NCBI GenBank assembly: GCA_900552655.1
Contig: USAE01000005.1
Location: forward strand, 1 to 49,003
Reading direction: 5' to 3'
DNA length: 49,003 nucleotides
Source: an uncultured Clostridium sp.
GTDB taxonomy: Bacteria; Bacillota; Clostridia; TANB77; CAG-508
Below are positions 18,824 through 26,664 of this stretch, piece by piece. The translations under genes were made by a program, and so were the position numbers. The first letter of the stretch is position 1, and each line of letters begins with the position of its first letter. The notes beneath the pieces were generated by a model. It did no database searches and was not told where the DNA came from. It was given only the letters and a program-made list of their open reading frames with translations.

Positions 18824-18937
18824 ATTATTACCTCCTACACTTTATTTATTTTAAGCTATATTTTAAAAAAAGTCCACAAATTTTTTACATTTTAATAATT
18901 TTATAATAATATTGTTTTTTCTGCAAAAAATATTATT

Positions 18938-19528
18938 ATGAACAAATATTATAAAACTAAAATCATATTTTTAATCTCATTAATTCTCTGTATTTTTATT
19001 ATTTTAGCTTTGTTAGGTTATTTTTCTTTTCTTAGACACCAAAATTCAAAATTACATTCTTTTTCGCATAAATTAGAAGACAAATATCAAACTCTATCGT
19101 TATATCACACTAATAGCATTAGTAATCAATCTAATTCTTCTAGTATAATTGGTAAAATAGAAATACCTAAAATAAACTTAAATTATCCTATTATTTCGGA
19201 ATGTTCTGAAGAACTTTTAAAAATTTCTCCTTGCAGACTTTGTGGGCCAAGCCCAAATGAAGTTGGGAATTTGTGTATTGCTGGTCATAATTATGACAAT
19301 GGAAATTTTTTTAGTAATTTAAATAAACTTTCTATTGGTGATGTAATTAGAATTTATAATTTAAATAATGAATATTTGGAATACAGTATTTATGAAAAGT
19401 TTGAAGTAGAAGTTAATAATACTTCTATTTTAGAGCAAAATACTAATAATAAAAAAGAAGTTACCCTAATAACTTGTAATAACAGAAATAAAAACAGAGC
19501 TATTTTTAAAGCAAGAGAAATGGACTAG
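18938..19528 (+). CDS. sortase family transpeptidase
   Basis: A 196-residue protein with an N-terminal membrane anchor (about 8-31) and a sortase beta-barrel. The catalytic set is in place: His117 in CIAGHNY, Cys180 in VTLITC, and Arg187 in NKNRAIF. IGKIEIPKINLNYPI is the typical start of the fold. The TLITC pattern and anchor fit class D/E-like housekeeping sortases more than pilus class C, but the class is not certain. No good ribosome binding site precedes the ATG. The gene faces the LPKTG protein gene 110 bases away, its likely substrate. Confidence 0.9.
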   Translation: MNKYYKTKIIFLISLILCIFIILALLGYFSFLRHQNSKLHSFSHKLEDKYQTLSLYHTNSISNQSNSSSIIGKIEIPKINLNYPIISECSEELLKISPCRLCGPSPNEVGNLCIAGHNYDNGNFFSNLNKLSIGDVIRIYNLNNEYLEYSIYEKFEVEVNNTSILEQNTNNKKEVTLITCNNRNKNRAIFKAREMD

Positions 19529-19545
19529 TTTAAACTAGTCCATTT
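19518..19545. terminator. 28-base perfect palindrome at the sortase stop
   Basis: AAATGGACTAGTTT is followed immediately by its exact inverse, with no spacer. The palindrome includes the sortase stop codon and sits between convergent genes. It can act as a terminator hairpin in either direction, although the T run after it is short. Confidence 0.65.
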
Positions 19546-19637
19546 AATTGGCATATATAAAGTATATAATTAATTTATAAATAAAAATCGCTCATAAATT
19601 TTATACTTAAACATAACCTAAATTTATATAAAATTAA

Positions 19638-19973
19638 TTAAATTCCTTTATAGTCTCTTACTTTTTTGTAAGCATATATTGCAGCTACTGCGCAAATACC
19701 TACTACTGCAAATACTATTGTATTATCTGCTATACCTGTTTTAGGTAAGTTTTGATTTAATGTTGAAGTAGTGTTATTTGCTGTAGATGTTGGTGTTAAT
19801 GTTGATGATAATGCGCTATTGTTTGTTGCTGTATTATTTGCTACTGCATTGTTAGCTGGTGAATTTTGTGTTAACACAATTGTTTCTGCTGCATAAGCGT
19901 TACTTGTAATTAACATTGAAATTGCTATTATTGTAACTAATAAAATTCCTTTAATTAAACTATTTTTTTTCAT
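19638..19973 (-). CDS. very small LPXTG-anchored surface protein
   Basis: A 111-residue precursor. It has a signal peptide (1-28, cleavage likely after AYA), an Asn/Thr/Ser/Ala-rich unstructured region (about 30-75), LPKTG at 76-80, a hydrophobic stretch (84-101) and the basic tail KKVRDYKG. These are all the parts of a sortase cell-wall sorting signal. The anchored product would be only about 50 residues and low in complexity, so it may be a surface coat or stalk rather than an enzyme. It is convergent with the sortase gene. Ribosome binding site is weak (AGGTAGGGAAG). Confidence 0.88.
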   Translation of the reverse strand: MKKNSLIKGILLVTIIAISMLITSNAYAAETIVLTQNSPANNAVANNTATNNSALSSTLTPTSTANNTTSTLNQNLPKTGIADNTIVFAVVGICAVAAIYAYKKVRDYKGI

Positions 19974-20027
19974 TTTCTTCCCTACCTTTTCTCTCTTTTG
20001 TTTATATTATATTCAATACTACTATTA

Positions 20028-20056
20028 TTTATACTACACTTTATTATAAAAAGCAA
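20028..20056 (-). promoter_or_regulatory. promoter of the LPKTG protein gene
   Basis: TTGCTT (20056-20051) and TATAAA (20033-20028) on the minus strand with a 17-base spacer, 55 bases upstream of the start codon. Confidence 0.6.
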
Positions 20057-20111
20057 GTTTTTTTTACAATATATTTTCATTTTTCATAAATTACCATGTT
20101 AAAACTTGGAA

Positions 20112-21197
20112 TTATACATTAAATCTAAATAATACTATATCTCCATCTTGCATTATATATTCTTTTCCTTCTGATCTTACTAGTCCTTTTTCTTTTGCTT
20201 CGTTTAAAGAACCTAGTTTTATTAAATCATCATAAGAAACTACTTCTGCCCTTATAAATCCTCTTTGAATATCTGAATGTATTTTTCCAGCTGCTTCTGG
20301 AGCTTTCGTTCCTTTTTTTATTGTCCATGCTCTAACTTCTGGTTTTCCTGCTGTTAAGAATGACATTAGACCTAATAAGTCATAACTTTCTTTTATAACT
20401 TTATCTAGTCCTGATTCATTCATTCCTAAAGCTTCTAGCATTTCTTTTTTATCATCATCTTCTAATCCAGATAATTCTTCTTCTATTTTTACACAAAGTT
20501 TTATAACTTTTGCATTTTCATTTTTTGCATATTCTTTTACTTGTTCTACATATTTGTTATCTTCTGAAATTTCATTTTCTGAAACATTTGTAACATATAA
20601 TATTGGCTTCATTGTAAGTAAGAAACTATCTTTTATAATTTCTTTTTCTTCTTCTGATAATTCAAGTATTCTTGCTGGTTTTCCTTGTTCTAAAGTTTCT
20701 TTTACTTTCTCTAATAAATCTATTTCTGCTTTATATGTTTTATCACCTTTTAATAGTTTCTTTGCTCTTTCTAATCTTTTATTTACTGTTTCTAAATCTG
20801 CAAAAACAAGTTCTAAATTTATTGTTTCTATATCTCTTATAGGATCTATTGAACCATCAACATGTACAATATTTGGATCTTCAAAACATCTTACCACCTC
20901 TAATATACTATCTACTTCTCTTATATGTGATAAGAATTTATTTCCTAAGCCTTCTCCTTTACTTGCTCCTTTTACAAGACCTGCTATATCTACAAATTCT
21001 ATTACTGCATGTGTTACTTTTTCTGGGTCATATATTTTTGCTAAGTTATCTAATCTTTCATCTGGTACTGGTACCATTCCTACATTTGGTTCTATTGTAC
21101 AAAATGGATAATTTGCACATTCTGCACCAGCTTTTGTTATTGCATTAAACATTGTACTTTTTCCTACATTAGGAAGTCCTACTATTCCTATCTTCAA
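20112..21197 (-). CDS. ychF: redox-regulated ATPase/GTPase YchF (OLA1 family)
   Basis: A 361-residue Obg-related P-loop protein of normal length. GLPNVGKSTMF (6-16) is the Walker A motif, and DIAGLVKGASKGEGLGNKFL is the family's G3 region. A coiled-coil insertion lies in the middle, and a C-terminal TGS domain ends in the segment DGDIVLFRFNV. YchF/OLA1 proteins prefer ATP and associate with ribosomes; they are linked to oxidative stress. The gene follows tRNA-Thr in the same direction, separated by a hairpin. Confidence 0.95.
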   Translation of the reverse strand: MKIGIVGLPNVGKSTMFNAITKAGAECANYPFCTIEPNVGMVPVPDERLDNLAKIYDPEKVTHAVIEFVDIAGLVKGASKGEGLGNKFLSHIREVDSILEVVRCFEDPNIVHVDGSIDPIRDIETINLELVFADLETVNKRLERAKKLLKGDKTYKAEIDLLEKVKETLEQGKPARILELSEEEKEIIKDSFLLTMKPILYVTNVSENEISEDNKYVEQVKEYAKNENAKVIKLCVKIEEELSGLEDDDKKEMLEALGMNESGLDKVIKESYDLLGLMSFLTAGKPEVRAWTIKKGTKAPEAAGKIHSDIQRGFIRAEVVSYDDLIKLGSLNEAKEKGLVRSEGKEYIMQDGDIVLFRFNV

Positions 21198-21224
21198 TTT
21201 TATCTCTCCTTTGTTAATGTTATT

Positions 21225-21254
21225 CGGGATTTAGGGACGGTCCTAAAAATCCCG
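21225..21254. repeat. REP-like palindrome with GGGACGGTCC core
   Basis: CGGGATTT and AAATCCCG arms enclose AGGGACGGTCCT. The GGGACGGT core with nested palindromy resembles short REP-type intergenic palindromes that I recall as common in clostridial genomes. It is between tRNA-Thr and ychF; without a following T run it is not a strong terminator. Only one copy is seen in this window. Confidence 0.45.
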
Positions 21255-21317
21255 GTTTTATTTTTCTTATCAAAGTTTTTTCTAAAATTAATTCTTGCTT
21301 TTTAGCAAAATAAACAT

Positions 21318-21393
<76 letters not shown>

Positions 21394-21399
21394 ATTTTT

Positions 21400-21450
21400 A
21401 AGTAATTAAAATTGTGCATTAGACTATTCCAAGCACAATCCTAATTACTA
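21400..21450 (-). terminator. long hairpin at the end of sigH
   Basis: TAGTAATTA plus ATTGTGC pair with GCACAAT plus TAATTACT with a small internal loop. The hairpin overlaps the sigH stop and ends 6 bases before the tRNA. With only short T stretches it may be a processing element or a leaky terminator. Confidence 0.55.
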
Positions 21451-22098
21451 TTTTTCATTTTCTTTTAATATATTTTTTATTGCTTTTTTTCTTATTCTCT
21501 GAATAGCATTATCTATAGATTTAACAGGTGAATTTAATTTGTTAGCTATATCTACATAGCTTTCTCCTTTCATAAATCTTGCTAATACTTGCTTTTCAAA
21601 ATCACTTAAGGATTTATCTATTACACTTTCTACAGTTTCATAATATTCTTTTTTTGTTAATGTTTCTAATGGGTCTTCTACTGTGTTATTATTAAAAACA
21701 TCCATAAGTTCTGTATTATCTTCTTCGTCATATGCTGATGTATTTAATGACAAGTATGAATTAAGTGGCATATGTTTTTGTCTATTTGAAGTTTTTATTG
21801 CTGTTATTAGCTGTCTTTCTATACACATATTTGCAAATGATTTAAAGCTTGCATTTTTATCATCTGAATAACTTTTTATAGCCTTATATAATCCAATCAT
21901 TCCTTCTTGAATAATATCTTCTTTTTCTGCACCTATTATATAATACTTACTAACTTTCATATTAACAAGTTCTTTATATTTTTCCATTATATAATTTAAA
22001 GCGCTTTTATCTCCTGCTTTTATTTTAGTTATTATCTCTTCATCTTGCATTAGTTCATATTTTGAATCGAATGGATAAAACATATTGCTATATTTCAT
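21448..22098 (-). CDS. sigH: sporulation sigma factor SigH (Spo0H)
   Basis: A 216-residue sigma-70 family protein. Region 2 contains KEDIIQEGMIGLYKAIKSY and SFKSFANMCIERQLITAIKT; RQKHMPLNSYLSLN after it is highly characteristic of SigH. Region 4 ends in the helix-turn-helix SYVDIANKLNSPVKSIDNAI. SigH drives early sporulation genes including spoIIA, so it links this locus to the one at 2-5 kb. The start codon follows a GGGGGTAA ribosome binding site. A housekeeping promoter lies upstream. Confidence 0.95.
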   Translation of the reverse strand: MKYSNMFYPFDSKYELMQDEEIITKIKAGDKSALNYIMEKYKELVNMKVSKYYIIGAEKEDIIQEGMIGLYKAIKSYSDDKNASFKSFANMCIERQLITAIKTSNRQKHMPLNSYLSLNTSAYDEEDNTELMDVFNNNTVEDPLETLTKKEYYETVESVIDKSLSDFEKQVLARFMKGESYVDIANKLNSPVKSIDNAIQRIRKKAIKNILKENEK

Positions 22099-22136
22099 AA
22101 GTGTATTGTTACCCCCTGTTAATATATCTACGTCAC

Positions 22137-22166
22137 ATTATATGTCAAAAAAGCGCATAATGTCAA
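22137..22166 (-). promoter_or_regulatory. promoter of sigH
   Basis: Minus-strand TTGACA (22166-22161) and TATAAT (22142-22137), both perfect, with an 18-base spacer, about 40 bases upstream of the start codon. This implies vegetative expression by the housekeeping sigma factor. Confidence 0.85.
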
Positions 22167-22195
22167 TACTTTTTCCTACTTATTAAGTTTTTTAA

Positions 22196-22224
22196 TTGCT
22201 ATATTAACAAGTTTATAATATAAT
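22196..22224 (+). promoter_or_regulatory. promoter of the rqcH leader
   Basis: TTGCTA (22196-22201) and a perfect TATAAT (22219-22224) with a 17-base spacer. Transcription would start near 22231, right at the beginning of intergenic motif copy B. Confidence 0.75.
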
Positions 22225-22230
22225 ACTATA

Positions 22231-22345
22231 AAAAAGCATGCCTAATATTTTCTAGCAAATGTAAATTCTAAGAAAATCTAAGGTATGCCATAATTCTATA
22301 GTACAGAAATTTCTCCTACCAGGAAAAATTTCCTACTATATAAAA
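22231..22345 (+). ncRNA. candidate structured leader RNA of rqcH (motif copy B)
   Basis: The predicted transcript starts at the motif. GCATGCCTAATATTTTCT (22235-22252) can pair with AGAAAATCTAAGGTATGC (22271-22288) to form a long hairpin. A conserved CATAATTC...ACAGAAATTTCTC segment and a small GGAAA...TTTCC hairpin (22321-22333) follow, ahead of the rqcH ribosome binding site. The same motif occurs at 15268-15353. It matches no riboswitch class I recognise. It could also be a mobile repeat that happens to lie here. Confidence 0.4.
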
Positions 22346-22361
22346 AACAAAGGAGTTTATT

Positions 22362-24080
22362 ATGGCTTTTGATGGAATAACTACAAAATTAATAACTTAC
22401 GAGTTACAAAGCTCTATATTAGGTGGAAAAATAAATAAAATTTATGAACCAAATAAAAATGAAATTTTACTTGGTATTTATTCAAATGGTAAAAATTTTG
22501 CTTTAAACATTTGCATAGATTCTAACTCATATAGAATTCATTTAACTACTCATTCAAAACCTAATCCTTTAAATGCACCTAATTTCTGTATGTTACTTAG
22601 AAAACATTTAATTGGATATAAAATAAAGAATATCTCTTCTAAAGAAGATTTAGAAAGAATAATACAAATTGAATTTGAAGGATATAATGAATTAAATGAT
22701 TTAACAACTAAATATCTGATAATAGAATTAATGGGAAAACACAGTAATATTATTTTATTAAATAGTAAGTTCTTTATTATTGATAGTTTAAGGCATTTAG
22801 ATACTTTGTCTAATTCTTATCGAGATATTTTACCAACTAGAGAATATATATATCCTGAAAATAACAAGAAAAATTTTTATAGTATCAATTCTTTTGATAT
22901 TTTCTATAAATTAATTTTAGAAAATAATGTTACAAATTTAACTAATTTTTTAGTAAATTATTTTACTGGTTTTAGTAAAACCTTTGTTAAAAATGTTCTA
23001 TTAAAGTGTAATATTAATAATTCAACCTTTTCCAAAAATGATATTTTCAGTTTATATGAATATTTGTGCAAAATACTTAATAATTTAAATACTAACGCTA
23101 TATCTTTAAGTACTTATAGTAATGAGAATAATAAATTAGATTATACTATAAATTTAGCTTCTAAATCTTCTAATTTGGATTGTAATTTTTTTATAGATGA
23201 TTTTTATTATGAAAAAGAACAAAATAGTAATTTTATCTCTTATAGAAATAATTTACTAAAATTAATTTCACATATCTTAAAAAAATATGATTATCGATTA
23301 GAAAATATTAATGCTAAACTTAAAGAATGTAATAACAAAGATATTTATAAATTATATGGTGAGTTAATAACTGCTAATTTATATAAAATCCCTAAATTTT
23401 ACAATGCTGATAAAATTGAATTAGAAAATTATTATGATAATAATTCTATTTTGCTTATCCCTTTAGATAATACAATATCCATTGCCAATAATGCAAAAAA
23501 ATATTTTAAAAAATATAATAAATTAAAAAATGCCTTAGAAATTGTTTCTCTTCAAAAAATAGAAACTGAAGAAGAATTGCAATATATTGAAAGTATCATA
23601 TATGAACTAGAATATGCCAAAGACATTCAAGAAGTTAATGAAATTTATAATGAAATTACCGAAAATCCTATTTTTAAAGACTTTTTACAAAATAGTAAAG
23701 TTAGCAACAAAAAAGATTCAAATTCTTCTACTCCTAGAGAATTTCATATAGATGGTTATACAGTTTTAGTTGGTAAAAATAATAAGCAAAATGATTATCT
23801 TACTACTAAAATTGCTTCCAAGAATGATATTTGGTTCCATACTAAGGATATTCATGGTAGTCATGTAATCTTAAAAAATCCAGCTTCAAATATATCTAAT
23901 GAAATTTTAATAAAATGTGCTAAACTCGCTGCATATTATAGTAAAGCTAGACTTTCTAATAATGTTCCTGTAGATTATTGCTTTGTAAAATATGTGAAAA
24001 AGCCAAATGGTAGTAAGCCTGGTATGGTAATTTATACAAATAATAAAACACTAAATGTTACACCTTGTGAATTTAATTAG
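22362..24080 (+). CDS. rqcH: RqcH (NFACT family, fibronectin-binding-protein-like) ribosome quality control factor
   Basis: A 572-residue protein of normal family length. The NFACT-N domain opens with MAFDGITTKLITYEL and continues to about 180; a helical and coiled-coil region (about 290-440) follows, and the NFACT-R domain contains DIWFHTKDIHGSHVIL (about 488-503). In Bacillus, RqcH binds obstructed 50S subunits and recruits tRNA-Ala to add C-terminal alanine tails that mark stalled peptides for decay. Older annotations call it fibronectin-binding protein. Ribosome binding site AAAGGAG. A promoter and an unusual leader precede it. Confidence 0.93.
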   Translation: MAFDGITTKLITYELQSSILGGKINKIYEPNKNEILLGIYSNGKNFALNICIDSNSYRIHLTTHSKPNPLNAPNFCMLLRKHLIGYKIKNISSKEDLERIIQIEFEGYNELNDLTTKYLIIELMGKHSNIILLNSKFFIIDSLRHLDTLSNSYRDILPTREYIYPENNKKNFYSINSFDIFYKLILENNVTNLTNFLVNYFTGFSKTFVKNVLLKCNINNSTFSKNDIFSLYEYLCKILNNLNTNAISLSTYSNENNKLDYTINLASKSSNLDCNFFIDDFYYEKEQNSNFISYRNNLLKLISHILKKYDYRLENINAKLKECNNKDIYKLYGELITANLYKIPKFYNADKIELENYYDNNSILLIPLDNTISIANNAKKYFKKYNKLKNALEIVSLQKIETEEELQYIESIIYELEYAKDIQEVNEIYNEITENPIFKDFLQNSKVSNKKDSNSSTPREFHIDGYTVLVGKNNKQNDYLTTKIASKNDIWFHTKDIHGSHVILKNPASNISNEILIKCAKLAAYYSKARLSNNVPVDYCFVKYVKKPNGSKPGMVIYTNNKTLNVTPCEFN

Positions 24081-24108
24081 TTAGTATAGTGGAAAAGCTT
24101 TAAAAATA

Positions 24109-24137
24109 TTGACTTATACATAATTTTCGTGTATAAT
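24109..24137 (+). promoter_or_regulatory. promoter of ppaC
   Basis: TTGACT (24109-24114) and TATAAT (24132-24137) with a 17-base spacer, 37 bases ahead of the start codon. It begins 29 bases after the rqcH stop, so ppaC has its own promoter. Confidence 0.88.
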
Positions 24138-24174
24138 AATTTATGTAAAGTGTGTTAATTAAGGAGGAACTCAT

Positions 24175-25101
24175 ATGATAAAAGAAACATTAATATTTGG
24201 ACACAAAAATCCAGATACAGACTCTATTACATCATCACTAGTAATGGAAAATTTAGAAAAAAAATTAGGCAATGAAAATGCAAAAGCAGTTAGATTAGGA
24301 AATGTTAATAAAGAAACTCAATATGTATTAAAATTTCTTGGAATAGAAGCACCTGAATTAATAGAGGATGTAGAAGATAACCAAGAGGTTATTTTAGTTG
24401 ACCACAACGAATCTAGCCAAACTGTAAATAACTTATCTAATGCAAAAATATTAAAAGTTGTAGACCACCACACAATGAACTTTGTTGCTCCATACCAACT
24501 ATATTATAGAGCTGAACCTGTTGGTTGTACTGCAACAGTTTTATATAAAATGTATAAAGAAAATGACATAGAAATAGATAAAACTATAGCTACATTAATG
24601 CTTAGTGCTATTGCTTCTGATACTTTAATTTTAAAATCACCAACAACTACTGAAGATGATATAAAAATTATTAAGAAATTAGAAGAAATTTCTGGATTAG
24701 ATATTAATGTTTATGGTACAGAAATGCTTAAAGCAGGTACTGATATTAGCGAATTTTCTCCAGAAGAAATTATAAATATAGATTGTAAATTGTTCGAAAA
24801 AGGAAATAAAAAATTTAGAATTGCACAAGTAAATACAGCAGATTTAGATTCAATATTTAAAAACCAATCTTATTTTGAACAAGCAATTTCTGAAAACATT
24901 CAAAAAGAAAATTTAGATTTATACGTATTTGCCGCTACAGATATAATTAATTCAAATTCTAAGATTATTTCTTTAGGAAATGATGCACCTGTTGTAGAAA
25001 AAGCATTTGGTGTTTCTGTAGATAACAATACTGCAATGCTAGAAAATGTTGTTTCTAGAAAGAAACAAATCTTACCAAATATTTTAAATAATTTAGACTA
25101 A
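24175..25101 (+). CDS. ppaC: manganese-dependent family II inorganic pyrophosphatase
   Basis: A 308-residue DHH-superfamily phosphoesterase. GHKNPDTDS (9-17), LVDHNES (about 74-80) and VVDHHTM (DHH motif, about 97-103) carry the metal ligands. The C-terminal DHHA2 domain ends in SRKKQILP with the expected basic substrate-binding residues. No CBS insert is present. It hydrolyses pyrophosphate. Strong ribosome binding site AAGGAGGAA. Confidence 0.96.
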   Translation: MIKETLIFGHKNPDTDSITSSLVMENLEKKLGNENAKAVRLGNVNKETQYVLKFLGIEAPELIEDVEDNQEVILVDHNESSQTVNNLSNAKILKVVDHHTMNFVAPYQLYYRAEPVGCTATVLYKMYKENDIEIDKTIATLMLSAIASDTLILKSPTTTEDDIKIIKKLEEISGLDINVYGTEMLKAGTDISEFSPEEIINIDCKLFEKGNKKFRIAQVNTADLDSIFKNQSYFEQAISENIQKENLDLYVFAATDIINSNSKIISLGNDAPVVEKAFGVSVDNNTAMLENVVSRKKQILPNILNNLD

Positions 25102-25127
25102 AATAACTTACATAGTTTTTTAATATT

Positions 25128-25160
25128 AAAAGAGCAAAATAAAAATTTTGCTCTTTTTTT
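25128..25160. terminator. terminator between ppaC and the alcohol dehydrogenase gene
   Basis: AAAAGAGCAAAA and TTTTGCTCTTTT arms around a short A-rich loop, followed by further T. It serves ppaC on the plus strand, and the A-rich 5' side could serve the convergent gene. Confidence 0.9.
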
Positions 25161-25187
25161 GTATAGTAGTAAATTTCATAATTCAGA

Positions 25188-26351
25188 TTACATAGCTTGT
25201 CTATATAATTCTATAAAATCTTCTCTTGATACTTCTCTTGGATTTCCTGGTTTACAAGGATCCTCCATTGCTTTATCTGCAAGCATTCCAAAGTCTTCTT
25301 CTTTTGCTCCTACATCTTTTATTGTCTGTGTAATTCCTACTTCTTTAGATAATTCTGATATTTTCCATACAAATGTATTTATAACATCTTGGTCATTTAG
25401 ATGTGCAGCATCTGGTCTTCCTATATTTATTAATATTTCTCTAAATCTTTGTGCTGTTTCTGAATCTTGACCATTATATCTCATAACTGTTGGCAATAAA
25501 ATTGCATTTGCTAAGCCATGTGGTGTATCATAAACTGCACCTAATTGATGTGCCATAGAATGTACTATTCCAAGTCCTACATTTGAGAAGCCCATTCCTG
25601 CAATATATTGTGCTAATCCCATTTTATCTATAGCTTCTTGATTTCTTTCATTTACTGCTGCTGGTAAGTTTTCAAATATTAATTCTATTGCTCTCATATG
25701 GAACATATCTGACATTGTATTATGTGCTTTTGTTATATATCCCTCTATTGCATGTGTTAATGCATCCATACCTGTTGAAGCTGCAATTGACTTTGGTAAT
25801 GTAGACATAAGTTCTGTATCTACTATTGCAACTAAAGGTATATCATGTGGGTCTACACATACCATTTTTACTTCTCTTTCTTCGTCTGTTATTACATAGT
25901 TTATTGTAACTTCTGCTGCTGTTCCGTGTGTTGTTGGAAGAGCAATTAATGGCATTCCTTTATTTATTGTATTTGATAATCCATTTAAAGAAACTATGTC
26001 TTCTCTATCTGGATTTGTCATAACAACAGATATTCCTTTTGCAGTATCTATACTAGATCCTCCACCAACTGCAACTATTACATCTGCCCCAAAGTTTCTA
26101 CAAACTTCTAAACCATCTTTTACATTTTTTACAGTTGGGTTTGGTTTTACATCACTAAATACTGTATATTCTATTCCTGCCTCTTCTAATTTATCTGTTA
26201 CTTTTTTTGTTAATCCTATCTCGAATAAAGATTTATCTGTAACAACTAAAACTTTTTTATATCCTCTGTTCTTTATTTCTTCTGGCAATACTTCTCTTGC
26301 CCCAAAACCAAAATATGATGTTTCGTTTAATACAAATTTTTCAATACTCAT
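25188..26351 (-). CDS. iron-containing alcohol dehydrogenase
   Basis: A 387-residue group III (iron) dehydrogenase of typical length. GGGSSIDTAKGI (about 94-105) binds NAD(P). PTTHGTAAEVT follows, and the metal-binding region includes DALTHAIEGY and GLGIVHSMAHQLGAVYDTPH with the iron-ligand His residues. The family reduces or oxidises short-chain alcohols and aldehydes, such as butanol, lactaldehyde or 1,3-propanediol; the exact substrate cannot be read from motifs. Good GGAGGAAA ribosome binding site. It faces ppaC. Confidence 0.92.
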   Translation of the reverse strand: MSIEKFVLNETSYFGFGAREVLPEEIKNRGYKKVLVVTDKSLFEIGLTKKVTDKLEEAGIEYTVFSDVKPNPTVKNVKDGLEVCRNFGADVIVAVGGGSSIDTAKGISVVMTNPDREDIVSLNGLSNTINKGMPLIALPTTHGTAAEVTINYVITDEEREVKMVCVDPHDIPLVAIVDTELMSTLPKSIAASTGMDALTHAIEGYITKAHNTMSDMFHMRAIELIFENLPAAVNERNQEAIDKMGLAQYIAGMGFSNVGLGIVHSMAHQLGAVYDTPHGLANAILLPTVMRYNGQDSETAQRFREILINIGRPDAAHLNDQDVINTFVWKISELSKEVGITQTIKDVGAKEEDFGMLADKAMEDPCKPGNPREVSREDFIELYRQAM

Positions 26352-26408
26352 TTTTTTCCTCCTTAGTTTTTTATATATAATTAACTACTACTGTAGTATA
26401 ATTACCTC

Positions 26409-26645
26409 TTATGTTATTTTATATTCTATTTCCTCCATAAATGGAAACATTTCAGCCACTCGTTTATGTGTTATTACAGTTTGCCTTGGCTGTGGATTTT
26501 TTGGTTCATCCGATATTAATTTTTGTGTGTAACAATTTTCTGCTGTTTTAAATAGTAAATATCTATTTCTTACATATGTGTAATACATTTGGTAACCAGC
26601 ATCTAATTCTTTTTCAAATCGTTCGAATGTATATTTACCATCCAT
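26409..26645 (-). CDS. small hypothetical protein, 78 residues
   Basis: Not recognised. The protein is soluble-looking, rich in aromatic residues (eight Tyr, five Phe), has no signal peptide or Cys cluster, and holds the Pro-rich turn SDEPKNPQPRQ. It starts 19 bases after the ligA stop with an AAGGAAT ribosome binding site, so it may be the last gene of the pgsA-ligA run. Codon use matches its neighbours and no overlapping alternative frame is better. Confidence 0.6.
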   Translation of the reverse strand: MDGKYTFERFEKELDAGYQMYYTYVRNRYLLFKTAENCYTQKLISDEPKNPQPRQTVITHKRVAEMFPFMEEIEYKIT

Positions 26646-26664
26646 ACTATATTCCTTTCTTATA

